34,029 nt of DNA from Komagataeibacter xylinus (GCF_004302915.1 NZ_QQBI01000030.1:1-34029), one strand, 5' to 3'; positions 24,208 through 34,029 are shown, counted from the stretch's first letter. Notes: generated by a model not told the origin, from the letters alone. Translations and numbers: made by a program.

Positions 24208-25212
24208 ATGACACGCCCCCCTTCAGGGCAGGCGCGCGTGGCGCTAATCGTGGCGGGTCCGACCTGTTCGGGCAAGTCCGCACTCGCGCTGGCGCTTGCC
24301 CGCGAGGTGGGGGGCACCATCATCAACGCCGATTCGATGCAGGTCTACCGCGACCTGCGCATTCTCACCGCCCGCCCCACCGTGGCGGAGGAAGCCTGCG
24401 TGCCCCATGCGCTGTATGGCGTGCTGCCCGCAGCATGCAATGGCTCGGTGGCGTGGTGGCGCGAACAGGCGCTGGCGGCGGCGGAGAACGCGTGGAATGC
24501 CGGGCGCATGCCGATATTCTGTGGCGGCACGGGCATGTATTTCCGCGCCCTGACCGATGGGCTGGTGGATATTCCCCAGCCGCCGCCCGCCATCCGCGAA
24601 CACGCGCGCGCCCTGCTGGCCGAACTGGGCGCCCCCGCCCTGCATGCCCGCCTGCTGCAGCTTGACCCCGAAACCGCCGCCACCCTGCGCCCCAATGATG
24701 GCCAGCGCCTTGCCCGCGCGTGGGAGGTACATGCCGCCACGGGCCATGGCATGGCATGGTGGCGGAGCAAAGCCGTGCTGCCCGGGCTTGACGCCCGCTT
24801 CATTGCCATAAGGCTGCACCCCGCGCGTGACGGGCTGCGCGCGGCCATTGCCCGGCGCTTTCATGCCATGCTTGGGCAGGGCGCCATGGCGGAGGTGGAA
24901 GCCCTGCTGGCGCAGGGCCTGCCGCCTGACCTGCCCGCCATGCGGGCCCATGGCGTGCCCGAACTTGCCGCCGTACTGCGCGGCGAGATGACGCGGGCGG
25001 ATGCGGCGGCGCGCGCCATCCAGTTGACCGGGCAATATACGAAGCGGCAGGCCACATGGTTTGCCCATCATGCGTGTGCTGCCCCGGCGGACACGTTTTT
25101 ATATGAAAAACGGTTTGAAAAAGACGAAGCTGCGCAACAAATGGAAAGGGTAGGCGATAAAATCATTTCTTTTGTTATTAAACGCATTGACGCGGGCCAA
25201 GGCTTTCCGTAA
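24208..25212 (+). CDS. miaA: tRNA dimethylallyltransferase
   Basis: The 334-aa product adds dimethylallyl to A37 of tRNAs reading UNN codons. The P-loop GPTCSGKS is at residues 17-24, followed by INADSMQVYRDLRILTARPT with the tRNA/DMAPP-site residues. GGTGMYFRAL and QYTKRQATWF are also diagnostic. The start ATG at 24208 has AAAGGGA upstream. The C-terminus is slightly long and charged. The tRNA-Leu(UAA) at 11928 belongs to the UNN-decoding class, a typical substrate group. Confidence 0.95.
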   Translation: MTRPPSGQARVALIVAGPTCSGKSALALALAREVGGTIINADSMQVYRDLRILTARPTVAEEACVPHALYGVLPAACNGSVAWWREQALAAAENAWNAGRMPIFCGGTGMYFRALTDGLVDIPQPPPAIREHARALLAELGAPALHARLLQLDPETAATLRPNDGQRLARAWEVHAATGHGMAWWRSKAVLPGLDARFIAIRLHPARDGLRAAIARRFHAMLGQGAMAEVEALLAQGLPPDLPAMRAHGVPELAAVLRGEMTRADAAARAIQLTGQYTKRQATWFAHHACAAPADTFLYEKRFEKDEAAQQMERVGDKIISFVIKRIDAGQGFP

Positions 25213-25242
25213 ACCCGGCCCGGGATTTCGCCTGTAATGGGC

Positions 25243-25262
25243 TGGCCGGATTGTTCTGGCCA
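25243..25262. terminator. Hairpin with TTGT loop between miaA and ilvI
   Basis: TGGCCGGA (25243-25250), loop TTGT and TCTGGCCA (25255-25262) form an 8-bp stem with one G-T pair. The core GCCGGATTGTTC is identical to that of the ilvC terminator. There is no U-tract, and the ilvI ribosome site AAGGAG starts 10 bp later. It may end miaA or influence ilvI. Confidence 0.4.
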
Positions 25263-25284
25263 CCAGTGGCGAAGGAGCAGGACC

Positions 25285-27105
25285 ATGAACACAGCATCGC
25301 ACCAGACCGACCTGAAGCCTCACGCAGCGGGCGCGGATACATCCGTGCTCAGCGGCGCGGAAGTGCTTCTGCGCGTGCTGGCCGAGCAGGGGGTCGAGGT
25401 CATTTTCGGCTATCCCGGTGGCGCGGTCCTGCCGATTTATGATGCCATTTTCCGCCAGGATGCGATTCGCCACGTGCTGGTCCGCCACGAGCAGGCTGCC
25501 GTGCATGCGGCCGAGGCCTATGCCCGCTCGACCGGCAAGGTGGGCGTGGTGCTGGTCACCAGCGGGCCGGGCGCCACCAATACCGTGACCGGCCTGCTCG
25601 ATGCCATGCTGGACTCGATTCCGGTGGTCTGTTTCTCGGGGCAGGTGGGCGTGCCGCTGATCGGCACCGATGCCTTCCAGGAGGCGGACACGACCGGCAT
25701 CACCCGCCCGGCCACAAAATACAACTACCTCATCCGCCGCGCGGAAGATGTGGCGCCCTGCGTGCACGAGGCCTTCCATATCGCGCGCAGCGGCCGCCCC
25801 GGCCCGGTGCTGGTCGACCTGCCCAAGAACCTGATGGTGGGCCCGGCACCCTATAGCGACGCCCCGCGCGCGCCGCATCCGTCCTATCGCCCGCAGACCG
25901 AGCCGGGCCGTGACGTGATCGCGCGTGCCGTGGCCGCCATGAAGGGCGCGCGCCGCCCGCTGTTCTATACTGGCGGCGGCATCATCAATGCGGGGCCGGA
26001 GGCCTCGGCCGCGCTGCGCAAACTGGTGGAAAAGACGGGCTTTCCGTGCACTTCCACGCTGATGGGGCTGGGGTCGATGCCAGCGGGCGACAGGCGCTTC
26101 CTGGGCATGCTGGGCATGCACGGCACGTACGAGGCCAACATGGCCACCCATGGCTGCGACGTGCTGATCGCGCTCGGTTCGCGCTTTGATGACCGCGTGA
26201 CCGGCAGGCTCGATGCGTTCTCGCCTGGCTCGTTCAAGATCCATGCCGATATCGACCCCAGCCAGATCAACAAGATCGTGCAGGTTGACGTGGGCATCGT
26301 GGGTGACGCACGGCGCGTGATCGAGATGATGCTGGAGGAGTGGGAGTGCACCCCCGCCAATACCCGCCAGCCCATCGACATGGCGCAGTGGTGGCACCAG
26401 ATCAACGAATGGCGCAAGACCGACAGCCTCGGCTTCGTGCAGGACAGGGCGCCCGGGGCGATCATCCGCCCGCAATACGCTATCCGCCGCCTGCATGAAC
26501 TGGCCATCGCCACCGGGCGCGACACCTATGTCTCGACCGAGGTGGGGCAGCACCAGATGTGGGCGGCCCAGCATTTCGGCTTTGACAAACCCAATCGCTG
26601 GCTGACCTCGGGCGGGCTTGGCACCATGGGCTACGGCCTGCCGGCTGCCGTGGGCGCGCAGATCGCCCACCCCGATGCGCTGGTGATCGACATCGCGGGT
26701 GAGGCGTCGACGCTGATGAACATCCAGGAGCTTTCCACCATCGCGCAGTACCGCCTGCCGGTTAAGGTGTTCATCCTCAACAACCAGTATATGGGCATGG
26801 TGCGCCAGTGGCAGGAACTGCTGCATGAGTCGCGCTATTCCGAAAGCTACAGCGCGGCCCTGCCCGATTTTGTGAAGCTTGCGGAAAGCTTCCATGGCAA
26901 GGGGCTGCGTGCGACCTGCATGGGCGAGCTTGATGGCGTGATTGCCGAGATGCTGGCCCATCCCGGCCCGGTAGTGGCGGACATATGCGTGGCGCAGGAT
27001 GAAAACTGCTACCCCATGATCCCCTCGGGGGCGGCGCATAACCAGATGCTCCTTGGTCCCGGCCAGGATGACGAGATCAGCGCCGAAGGCCGCATGCTGG
27101 TCTGA
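25285..27105 (+). CDS. ilvI: Acetolactate synthase, large (catalytic) subunit
   Basis: The 606-aa product condenses pyruvate (or pyruvate and 2-ketobutyrate) for valine, leucine and isoleucine synthesis using ThDP and FAD. The ThDP-activating Glu69 lies in LVRHEQAAVHAAEAYAR. TSGPGATNTVTGL and the FAD-domain LGSRFDDRVTGRL are present. The ThDP motif reads IAGEAS...LNNQYMG, with Glu where enterobacterial enzymes have Asp (GDGS/GDAS), a variant I associate with alphaproteobacteria. AAGGAG precedes the ATG at 25285. It is followed by the regulatory subunit gene. Confidence 0.95.
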   Translation: MNTASHQTDLKPHAAGADTSVLSGAEVLLRVLAEQGVEVIFGYPGGAVLPIYDAIFRQDAIRHVLVRHEQAAVHAAEAYARSTGKVGVVLVTSGPGATNTVTGLLDAMLDSIPVVCFSGQVGVPLIGTDAFQEADTTGITRPATKYNYLIRRAEDVAPCVHEAFHIARSGRPGPVLVDLPKNLMVGPAPYSDAPRAPHPSYRPQTEPGRDVIARAVAAMKGARRPLFYTGGGIINAGPEASAALRKLVEKTGFPCTSTLMGLGSMPAGDRRFLGMLGMHGTYEANMATHGCDVLIALGSRFDDRVTGRLDAFSPGSFKIHADIDPSQINKIVQVDVGIVGDARRVIEMMLEEWECTPANTRQPIDMAQWWHQINEWRKTDSLGFVQDRAPGAIIRPQYAIRRLHELAIATGRDTYVSTEVGQHQMWAAQHFGFDKPNRWLTSGGLGTMGYGLPAAVGAQIAHPDALVIDIAGEASTLMNIQELSTIAQYRLPVKVFILNNQYMGMVRQWQELLHESRYSESYSAALPDFVKLAESFHGKGLRATCMGELDGVIAEMLAHPGPVVADICVAQDENCYPMIPSGAAHNQMLLGPGQDDEISAEGRMLV

Positions 27106-27157
27106 GCGCCCCGCACCTGCCTGTAGCGCGCCGCACTACGGGTTTCTGTCCTTTCCT

Positions 27158-27182
27158 GCCGCCCCTGCCTTCGCAGGGCGGC
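27158..27182 (+). promoter_or_regulatory. GC-rich hairpin between ilvI and ilvH
   Basis: GCCGCCCCTGC (27158-27168) pairs with GCAGGGCGGC (27173-27182) with one bulged C and loop CTTC. It fills part of an unusually long 102-bp gap for an ilvI-ilvH pair. It may be a processing or stability element, as it has no U-tract. Confidence 0.35.
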
Positions 27183-27207
27183 GCCCCAAGCAGTCAGGAA
27201 ACACATC

Positions 27208-27723
27208 ATGACCACGCAGCAGGAGAGCCCGGTCTCCGCGGTCATTTCCATTCAGGTCGAGAACGAGAGCGGCGCGCTGGCCCGCGTGATCGGCCTGTTC
27301 TCAGGTCGTGGATACAATATCGAGAGCCTGACCGTGGCCGCGGTGGATGAAAGCCGCCACCAGTCGCGCATCAACATCGTCACCACCGCGACCCCGCATG
27401 TGCTGGGCCAGATCCGCGCGCAGGTGGAACGGCTGGTGCCGGTGTACCGCGTGGCGGTCATGACCGGGCGCGAGCCGCACGTGGCGCGCGAGATGGCGCT
27501 GGTCAAGGTGATTGCCAGCGGCGAGCGCCGGGCCGATGCGCTGCGCATTGCGCAGGCCTTCCGCGCGCACCCGGTTGATGCCTCGGCCACCTCGTTCGTC
27601 TTTGAGCTGACCGGCGCGTCCGACAAGCTCGATGCCTTCATCGACCTCATGCGTCCCCTTGGCCTGGCCGAGGTGTCGCGCACGGGTATTGCCGCCATCG
27701 CCCGTGGGGCGGCAATCCTGTAA
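27208..27723 (+). CDS. ilvH: Acetolactate synthase, small regulatory subunit
   Basis: The 171-aa product activates the large subunit and confers valine feedback inhibition. The N-terminal ACT domain reads VENESGALARVIGLFSGRGY then NIESLTVAA. The C-terminal ACT-like half has REMALVKVIA and FVFELTGASDKLDAFIDLM. Length is usual. A GGAAAC site precedes the ATG. It lies between ilvI and ilvC, giving the ilvIHC order found in many alphaproteobacteria. Confidence 0.95.
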   Translation: MTTQQESPVSAVISIQVENESGALARVIGLFSGRGYNIESLTVAAVDESRHQSRINIVTTATPHVLGQIRAQVERLVPVYRVAVMTGREPHVAREMALVKVIASGERRADALRIAQAFRAHPVDASATSFVFELTGASDKLDAFIDLMRPLGLAEVSRTGIAAIARGAAIL

Positions 27724-28794
<1,071 letters not shown>

Positions 28795-28838
28795 TCTGTG
28801 TAAAATAACGGGGCGCCCTGTCGCCACCATATTTTCAG

Positions 28839-28872
28839 CGCCAGCCGGATTGTTCCGGCTGGCGTTTTTTTT
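28839..28872 (+). terminator. Intrinsic terminator of the ilv genes
   Basis: A perfect 11-bp stem, CGCCAGCCGGA (28839-28849) and TCCGGCTGGCG (28854-28864), with loop TTGT is followed by eight T residues (28865-28872). It lies 44 bp after the ilvC stop. Confidence 0.93.
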
Positions 28873-28968
28873 ATGCCCGCTTTCATGGGGCTGCCCCGCA
28901 TTTGCCGTGACACGACCGGGCACGGGTGCCACCATGCGCGCCGGTATGAACAGCAGGAGCGCCGTATC

Positions 28969-29661
28969 GTGACGGATTACGTAATTCCCCCCTACACCCT
29001 TCCTGTCGTGCCAGTGGAGGGGAGTGCGGGTGTCTTTCCTGTCAGGCGGATATGGTGCGTGGGGCAGAACTATGCCGCCCATGCGCGCGAGATGGGCAGC
29101 AACCCCGAGCGCTCCGAACCCTTCTTTTTTGCCAAGCCCGGTGATGCGGTGGTGCCCGGGGGCGGGCTTCTGCCTTTTCCCGTCAGCACGGCCGACCTGC
29201 ATCATGAGGTGGAGCTTGTCGCCGCCATCGGGCGCGAGGGGGCTGACATTGAGGTGGAGAAGGCGCTCTCGCATGTCTATGGCTACGCGGTGGGGCTGGA
29301 CATGACCCGGCGCGACCTGCAGGCCGCCGCCAAGAAGGCGGGCCGCCCGTGGGCGCTGGCCAAGGGGTTTGACCAGTCCTGTCCCATTTCCGCCATGGTG
29401 CCGGCCGCGCGCATTGGCCACCCCGAAAGCGGGGGCATTGCCCTGAGCGTCAATGGCGAGCAGCGCCAGAAAGGCGACCTGGTGGAAATGATCTGGTCCG
29501 TGCCCGAGATCATCTCCTGCCTGAGCCGTTTCGTAACCCTTGCGCCGGGTGACCTGATCATGACCGGCACGCCCTCGGGCGTGGGGCCGGTCAGGCGGGG
29601 CGATGTGCTGCATGCCACCTGTGCCGGGGTGGGCGAGCTGAACGTGACCTATACCGGCTGA
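28969..29661 (+). CDS. Fumarylacetoacetate hydrolase-family protein (FAHD1-like)
   Basis: The product is 230 aa from a GTG at 28969, with AGGAG nearby; the frame is open further upstream but without conserved sequence. WCVGQNYAAHAREMG, FFFAKPGDAVVPGG, HHEVELVAAIG (metal-binding Glu residues), VGLDMTRRDLQ (metal-binding Asp) and MTGTPSGVGPV match FAHD1-type proteins. Family activities include acylpyruvate hydrolysis, fumarylpyruvate hydrolysis and oxaloacetate decarboxylation or tautomerisation. The exact substrate cannot be told. It follows the ilv terminator, so it has its own promoter. Confidence 0.88.
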   Translation: MTDYVIPPYTLPVVPVEGSAGVFPVRRIWCVGQNYAAHAREMGSNPERSEPFFFAKPGDAVVPGGGLLPFPVSTADLHHEVELVAAIGREGADIEVEKALSHVYGYAVGLDMTRRDLQAAAKKAGRPWALAKGFDQSCPISAMVPAARIGHPESGGIALSVNGEQRQKGDLVEMIWSVPEIISCLSRFVTLAPGDLIMTGTPSGVGPVRRGDVLHATCAGVGELNVTYTG

Positions 29662-29690
29662 AGCCTGCCTTATGTGGCCCCTGTCATCAT

Positions 29691-29780
29691 AAAGGTTTCT
29701 GGGTGCCGCCTTTTTTCAGGAAGGCGGCGTTCTTTTCAAAGCTTTTTGAAAAAAGCTTCACCAAAAACTTTTCATTATTG
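29691..29780 (+). repeat. Hairpin repeat copy 2 (also a terminator)
   Basis: The copy reads GGTTTCTGGGTGCCGCC, T(n), GGCGGCGTTCTTTTC, then a second hairpin AAAGCTTTTTGAAAAAAGCTTC and an ACCAAAAACTTTTC end (parts shown separately). Two adjacent hairpins with T/A runs make it a two-stem element of about 90 bp. It lies 29 bp after the upstream gene's stop and close to the aldo/keto reductase start at 29832, so it could terminate one gene and shape expression of the next. Confidence 0.8.
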
Positions 29781-29831
29781 GCGTAATGCCACGTGGCAGG
29801 CGTTTTACAGACATTCAGGGAAGGAAAAGAG

Positions 29832-30905
29832 ATGCAATACCGCCAGCTTGGCCGTTCGGGCCTCAGGATTTCAGCCTTCACGCTGGGTACCATGACCTTT
29901 GGCGGCAAGGGTGACTTCGCCAAGACCGGCGATACCGATCTTGCAGGCGCCCGCCGCCAGCTTGACCTGTGCATTGAGGCCGGGATCAACATGTTCGATA
30001 CGGCGGATATCTATTCATCGGGCGTATCGGAAGAGATTCTGGGCGCTGCGCTGAAGGGCCGCAGCGATGACATCATGGTCACCACCAAGGCCCGCTTTAC
30101 CATGGGCAAGGGCGCCAATGATGCCGGGCTGTCGCGCTATCATCTCATCCGCGCGTGCGAGGCCAGCCTCAGGCGGCTGGGGCGTGACCATATCGACCTG
30201 TATTACCTGCATGAATGGGATGGCCAGACCCCGCTCGATGAAACGCTGGAAGCGCTCGATACCCTGACCCGCGCGGGCAAGATCCGTTATACCGGGGTGT
30301 CCAACTTCTCGGCCTGGCACCTGATGAAGGCGCTTTCGGTGGCCGAGCGTGACCGGCTGATCGCACCCGTGGCGCAGCAGATCTATTACTCGCTGCAGGC
30401 GCGCGAGGCGGAATATGAACTGCTGCCGCTTTCGCTCGATCAGGGCATTGGCGTGCAGGTCTGGAGCCCCATGGCCGGGGGGCTGCTTTCAGGCAAGTAT
30501 CGCCGCGGCAGGCCGCAGCCCGAAGGCACGCGCCAGATCGAGAAATGGGGCGAGCCGCCGGTTCACGACATTGAAAAACTCTACGATGTGGTGGAAGTGC
30601 TCGTCAGCATTGCCGAGGCCCGCAACATTTCCGCAGCCCAGGTGGCGCTGGCCTGGGTGGCGCAGCGGCCCGCCATTACCTCCATTGTCATCGGCGCGCG
30701 CACCGAGGCGCAGCTTGTCGATAACCTCAAGGCCGCGGACCTTGTGCTGAGTGCTGAAGACATCAGCCGCCTTGATGAGGCAAGCGCGCCACCGCTGCTC
30801 TATCCCTACTGGCATCAGGCCAGTAATGCCTCTGACCGCCTCTCGGCCGCCGACCTGCTGCTGCTTGGCCCCGCCGTGGCAGCCAGGGCCAGCAAGGCAG
30901 AATAA
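29832..30905 (+). CDS. Aldo/keto reductase
   Basis: The 357-aa product is a NAD(P)H-dependent TIM-barrel reductase. The tetrad is Asp56 and Tyr61 (FDTADIY), Lys86 (TTKARF) and His127 (YYLHEWDG). SIVIGARTEAQLVDNL near the C-terminus binds the cofactor phosphate. The sequence falls in the group with MQYRQLGRSGL...; its physiological substrate is unknown. AAGGAAAAGAG precedes the ATG at 29832. Repeat copies flank it on both sides, making it a single transcription unit. Confidence 0.92.
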   Translation: MQYRQLGRSGLRISAFTLGTMTFGGKGDFAKTGDTDLAGARRQLDLCIEAGINMFDTADIYSSGVSEEILGAALKGRSDDIMVTTKARFTMGKGANDAGLSRYHLIRACEASLRRLGRDHIDLYYLHEWDGQTPLDETLEALDTLTRAGKIRYTGVSNFSAWHLMKALSVAERDRLIAPVAQQIYYSLQAREAEYELLPLSLDQGIGVQVWSPMAGGLLSGKYRRGRPQPEGTRQIEKWGEPPVHDIEKLYDVVEVLVSIAEARNISAAQVALAWVAQRPAITSIVIGARTEAQLVDNLKAADLVLSAEDISRLDEASAPPLLYPYWHQASNASDRLSAADLLLLGPAVAARASKAE

Positions 30906-30909
30906 AAAA

Positions 30910-31000
30910 CAGAAGTTTTCGGGTGCCGCCTTTTTTTAAAGGCGGCGTTCTTTTCGGAGCCTTTTGGAAAGAGCTTCACCAAAAGCTTCTTTACTGTTGA
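30910..31000 (+). repeat. Hairpin repeat copy 3 (also a terminator)
   Basis: The copy reads GAAGTTTTCGGGTGCCGCC, a T-run, GGCGGCGTTCTTTTCGG, then AGCCTTTTGGAAAGAGCTTC and ACCAAAAGCTTC (parts shown separately). Order and orientation match copy 2 with scattered substitutions. It begins 4 bp after the aldo/keto reductase stop and probably ends that transcript. Confidence 0.8.
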
Positions 31001-31122
31001 TGACTTTTTGCGGGGGCCGATTGGTATCGACCTGCGTCTTGCATCAGTTCCCCCATGAAATTGCAGGGCTTCACCATAACCCTTCGGGCGAATGGCCGTT
31101 ACGCTCATAAGGCACGGCAATC

Positions 31123-31136
31123 TTGATCCAGATCAA
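31123..31136. promoter_or_regulatory. Exact FNR/FixK-type box TTGATCCAGATCAA
   Basis: TTGAT-N4-ATCAA is matched at all ten defined positions, within the longer palindrome CTTGATC-CA-GATCAAG. It lies about 80 bp upstream of the predicted clpB heat-shock -35 element and 208 bp upstream of the ATG. FNR-type regulators are known in acetic acid bacteria. Which promoter it serves is not evident. Confidence 0.5.
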
Positions 31137-31214
31137 GGTTGCGGAGCCGGCGCCAATGGTCAGCTAACCCCATGATCAGACACGGCATGGAAGAAGGAAA
31201 CTGGCCGCCGGCAT

Positions 31215-31243
31215 CTTGTAATAACATCGTATGGATCCCATCT
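31215..31243 (+). promoter_or_regulatory. RpoH (sigma-32)-type promoter of clpB
   Basis: CTTG (31215-31218), an 18-bp spacer and CCCATCT (31237-31243) match the alphaproteobacterial heat-shock consensus CTTG-N17/18-CYTATNT except at one position. It would give a leader of about 80 nt before the clpB ATG. Confidence 0.6.
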
Positions 31244-31330
31244 GGAATCCAGCGCCTTGCCGTTGCCTGTTGAGGGACGGCGCAAAGGCAGAACCATCCT
31301 GTCGCCTGATTGAAAGGGACGAACAAACAT

Positions 31331-33934
31331 ATGAACATCGAGAAATTCACGGAACGCTCGCGCGGTTTCCTGCAGGCCGCCCAGACCATCGCCATGCGTG
31401 ATTACAACCAGCAGCTCACGCCCGAGCACCTGCTCAAGGCCCTGCTGGATGATGACCAGGGCGCGGCTTCTGCCCTCATCCGCGCCGCAGGCGGTAACGT
31501 GCCCGCCATTACCAGCGCCAACGAAGCCGCTTTGGCCAAACTGCCAAAGGTGCAGGGCAGTGGCGCAGGCCAGCCCAGCGCTACTGGTGAGCTGGTGCGC
31601 GTGCTCGATGCCGCCGAACAGGCCGCCCAGAAGGCGGGTGATGGCTTTGTGGCGCAGGACCGGCTGCTGGCCGCCATCGCCGCATCCGAAACGCCAGCCG
31701 GTCAGGCCCTGCGTGCGGGCGGTGCAACGCCACAGGCGCTGGAAAAAGCCATTGCCACCATCCGCAAGGGACGCACCGTGGATAGCGAAAACGCCGAAGC
31801 CAATTTTGACGCGCTGAAGAAATATGCCCGCGACGTGACCGAAGTGGCTCTTCAGGGCAAGCTCGATCCGGTCATTGGCCGTGATGAGGAAATCCGCCGC
31901 GCCATTCAGGTGCTGGCGCGGCGTAGCAAGAACAACCCGGTCCTGATCGGTGAGCCGGGCGTGGGCAAGACCGCCATTGTCGAAGGGCTGGCCCAGCGTA
32001 TCGTCAATGGCGACGTGCCCGAGGCGCTCAAGAACAAGAAGCTGCTCTCGCTCGACATGGGCGCGCTCGTCGCGGGTGCCAAGTTCCGTGGCGAGTTCGA
32101 GGAACGCCTGAAAGCGGTGCTCAAGGAGATCGAGTCCGCCGAGGGCCAGATCATCCTGTTCATCGATGAGATGCATACCCTTGTGGGCGCAGGCCGCAGC
32201 GATGGGGCGATGGATGCCTCCAACCTCATCAAGCCCGAACTTGCCCGTGGCGTGCTGCACTGCATCGGCGCCACCACGCTTGATGAATACCGCAAGTATA
32301 TCGAAAAGGACGCAGCCCTCGCCCGGCGCTTCCAGCCGGTCTATGTGGGCGAGCCGACGGTGGCCGATACCATCTCCATCCTGCGTGGCATCAAGGAGAA
32401 ATACGAACTCCATCACGGCATCCGTATTTCCGATGGGGCGCTGGTGGCGGCGGCAACGTTGTCCAACCGCTACATCACCGACCGCTTCCTGCCTGACAAG
32501 GCGATTGACCTTGTCGATGAAGCCGCAAGCCGCCTGCGCATGCAGATCGACAGCAAGCCAGAGGAACTTGATGAGCTTGACCGCCGCCTGATCCAGCTCA
32601 AGATCGAGCGTGAAGCCATCCGCAAGGAAGACGACGCGGCGAGCAAGGAGCGTCTGGTCAAGCTGGAAGCCGAACTGTCGGAACTGCAGGAAAAATCCGA
32701 TGCGCTGACCGCCGCCTGGCATGCTGAAAAGGACCGCGTGAACGCGGTGCAGAAGCTGCAGGAGGAAATGGACCAGATCCGCTCGGATATCGAGATCGCC
32801 CAGCGCAAGGGTAACCTCGCCCGGGCATCGGAGCTGATGTACAGCCGCCTGCCGCAGCTTCAGGCCCAGATTGCCAAGGCGCAGGAAGAGGCCGACCAGA
32901 TCAGCAAGGGCGATGGCATGGTCAGCGATACCGTGACCGATCAGGGCATCGCCGCCGTGGTCTCGCGCTGGACCGGCGTGCCGGTGGACCGCATGCTTGA
33001 AGGCGAGCGCGCCAAGCTGCTGCGCATGGAAGATGAACTGCGCAAGAGCGTGGTGGGCCAGGAGCCTGCGCTCAAGGCCGTCTCCAACGCGGTGCGTCGT
33101 GCCCGTGCTGGTCTGCAGGACCCCAATCGCCCCATCGGTTCGTTCCTGTTCCTTGGCCCGACGGGCGTGGGCAAGACCGAGCTGTGCAAGGCGCTGGCCC
33201 GCTTCCTGTTCGATGACGAGAAGGCCCTGCTGCGCATCGACATGAGCGAGTTCATGGAGAAGCATGCCGTCTCACGGCTCGTCGGTGCGCCTCCCGGTTA
33301 TGTCGGTTATGAGGAAGGCGGCGTGCTGACCGAGGCCGTGCGCCGCAGGCCCTATCAGGTCATCCTGTTCGATGAGGTCGAAAAGGCGCATGAGGATGTG
33401 TTCAACATCCTGCTGCAGGTGCTTGATGACGGTCGCCTGACCGACGGGCAGGGTCGCACGGTCGATTTCCGCAACACCCTGATCGTGCTGACCAGTAACC
33501 TCGGCTCCGAAGTGCTGGCCCATCTGCCTGATGGTGAATCGGTTGATAGCGTGCGGCCCGAGGTCATGCAGGTGGTGCGCAACCACTTCCGGCCCGAGTT
33601 CCTCAACCGCCTGGACGAGATCATCCTGTTCTCGCGCCTGCAGAAGGCGGATATGGGCAAGATCGTGGAAATCCAGATCGGTCGCCTGCGCAAGCTTCTG
33701 GCTGACCGCAACATCACGCTTCGTCTGGACAAGGGCGGCGAGACCTGGCTGGCCAATGAGGGTTATGACCCGGTTTATGGTGCGCGTCCGCTCAAGCGCG
33801 TGATCCAGCGCGCGCTGCAGAACCCGCTCGCGGGCCTGCTGCTTGAAGGCACCATCCATGATGGTGAAACTGTGACCGTTGATGCGAAGGACGACCACCT
33901 GACCATCAATGGCACCGAGGTCGAGGCCGACTGA
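31331..33934 (+). CDS. clpB: ATP-dependent disaggregase ClpB
   Basis: The 867-aa product is full length. The N-terminal Clp repeat domain is followed by nucleotide-binding domain 1 with Walker A GEPGVGKT (about 207) and [12 protein letters not shown]. The coiled-coil middle domain (about 410-530; [19 protein letters not shown]) distinguishes ClpB from ClpA/ClpC. Domain 2 has GPTGVGKT (about 609) and [15 protein letters not shown]. With DnaK it extracts and refolds aggregated proteins after heat shock. [12 protein letters not shown] at 31331 is the conserved start; seven codons of upstream frame are ignored. A heat-shock-type promoter lies about 90 bp upstream, and an intrinsic terminator follows. 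Confidence 0.98.
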   Translation: MNIEKFTERSRGFLQAAQTIAMRDYNQQLTPEHLLKALLDDDQGAASALIRAAGGNVPAITSANEAALAKLPKVQGSGAGQPSATGELVRVLDAAEQAAQKAGDGFVAQDRLLAAIAASETPAGQALRAGGATPQALEKAIATIRKGRTVDSENAEANFDALKKYARDVTEVALQGKLDPVIGRDEEIRRAIQVLARRSKNNPVLIGEPGVGKTAIVEGLAQRIVNGDVPEALKNKKLLSLDMGALVAGAKFRGEFEERLKAVLKEIESAEGQIILFIDEMHTLVGAGRSDGAMDASNLIKPELARGVLHCIGATTLDEYRKYIEKDAALARRFQPVYVGEPTVADTISILRGIKEKYELHHGIRISDGALVAAATLSNRYITDRFLPDKAIDLVDEAASRLRMQIDSKPEELDELDRRLIQLKIEREAIRKEDDAASKERLVKLEAELSELQEKSDALTAAWHAEKDRVNAVQKLQEEMDQIRSDIEIAQRKGNLARASELMYSRLPQLQAQIAKAQEEADQISKGDGMVSDTVTDQGIAAVVSRWTGVPVDRMLEGERAKLLRMEDELRKSVVGQEPALKAVSNAVRRARAGLQDPNRPIGSFLFLGPTGVGKTELCKALARFLFDDEKALLRIDMSEFMEKHAVSRLVGAPPGYVGYEEGGVLTEAVRRRPYQVILFDEVEKAHEDVFNILLQVLDDGRLTDGQGRTVDFRNTLIVLTSNLGSEVLAHLPDGESVDSVRPEVMQVVRNHFRPEFLNRLDEIILFSRLQKADMGKIVEIQIGRLRKLLADRNITLRLDKGGETWLANEGYDPVYGARPLKRVIQRALQNPLAGLLLEGTIHDGETVTVDAKDDHLTINGTEVEAD

Positions 33935-33961
33935 TACCGGCGCACGACACCAGCTTTACGG

Positions 33962-33988
33962 AAAGGAGGGGCTTGCCCCTCCTTTTTT
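33962..33988 (+). terminator. Intrinsic terminator of clpB
   Basis: AAAGGAGGGGC and GCCCCTCCTTT (overlapping the U-tract) form a GC-rich stem around TT (33973-33974), ending in six T residues at 33983-33988. It lies 28 bp after the clpB stop. Confidence 0.9.
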
Positions 33989-34029
33989 CATATAATTTTC
34001 ATTCTGGTGCATTTTTTTTGGTGCGGATT

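Larger units (their letters stand above)
30906..31330. other. Intergenic region before clpB (425 bp): repeat, FNR-type box and heat-shock promoter
   Basis: The gap contains hairpin-repeat copy 3, an exact FNR/FixK-type box and an RpoH-type promoter, each listed separately. The part between 31001 and 31122 shows no clear feature. No other gene is evident. Confidence 0.7.

Noticed and set aside
23248-25212. 654-aa plus-strand frame as one fusion protein
   Set aside because: Only the part from 24208 is MiaA; the upstream part is the antisense of serB, and a ribosome site precedes the ATG at 24208.

Overview
The window is a high-GC alphaproteobacterial chromosome segment. Protein content, codon usage and a recurring GCCGCC-T(n)-GGCGGC intergenic hairpin repeat suggest an acetic acid bacterium (Acetobacteraceae, probably Komagataeibacter or Gluconacetobacter). 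The family is a fair inference; the genus is a guess that a 16S or whole-genome comparison would settle.

Region 1 (1-12015) is an accessory, defence-type island. It opens with the tail of an IS630-like transposase. A translationally coupled hen1-pnkp RNA-repair cassette follows. Convergent to it lie a PglX-type (BREX) adenine methyltransferase, a PD-(D/E)XK nuclease-like protein and a WYL-domain regulator whose frame carries an in-frame stop just before a recognisable C-terminal tail. After a 400-bp AT-rich divergent region come a second PD-(D/E)XK protein and an acidic partner of unknown function. A tRNA-Leu(UAA), with its 3' end facing the island, marks the right edge. No other BREX gene (brxA/B/C, pglZ, brxL) and no integrase is visible.

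Region 2 (12206-16504) holds a MarR-regulated AaeX/HlyD/NodT efflux operon that lacks the expected FUSC inner-membrane pump, followed by a small YqjD/YqjE-like membrane-protein pair.

Region 3 (16606-20488) starts with three genes resembling a polyamine-type ABC importer. The ATPase has lost every catalytic motif and the permease is about half size, yet all three frames are open. A coupled YcgN-like and YgjP-like pair follows.

Region 4 (20495-34029) is conserved core: NAD kinase, a nitrilase-family amidase, a cation-efflux protein, serB, miaA, the ilvI-ilvH-ilvC branched-chain amino acid genes with a strong terminator, a fumarylacetoacetate-hydrolase-family enzyme, an aldo/keto reductase, and clpB behind an apparent heat-shock promoter with an exact FNR-type box further upstream. 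Three clear copies of the hairpin repeat sit directly 3' of genes in this region.

The best candidates for something undescribed are the PglX/nuclease/WYL module, the nuclease plus acidic-partner pair, and the apparently ATPase-dead ABC-like locus.
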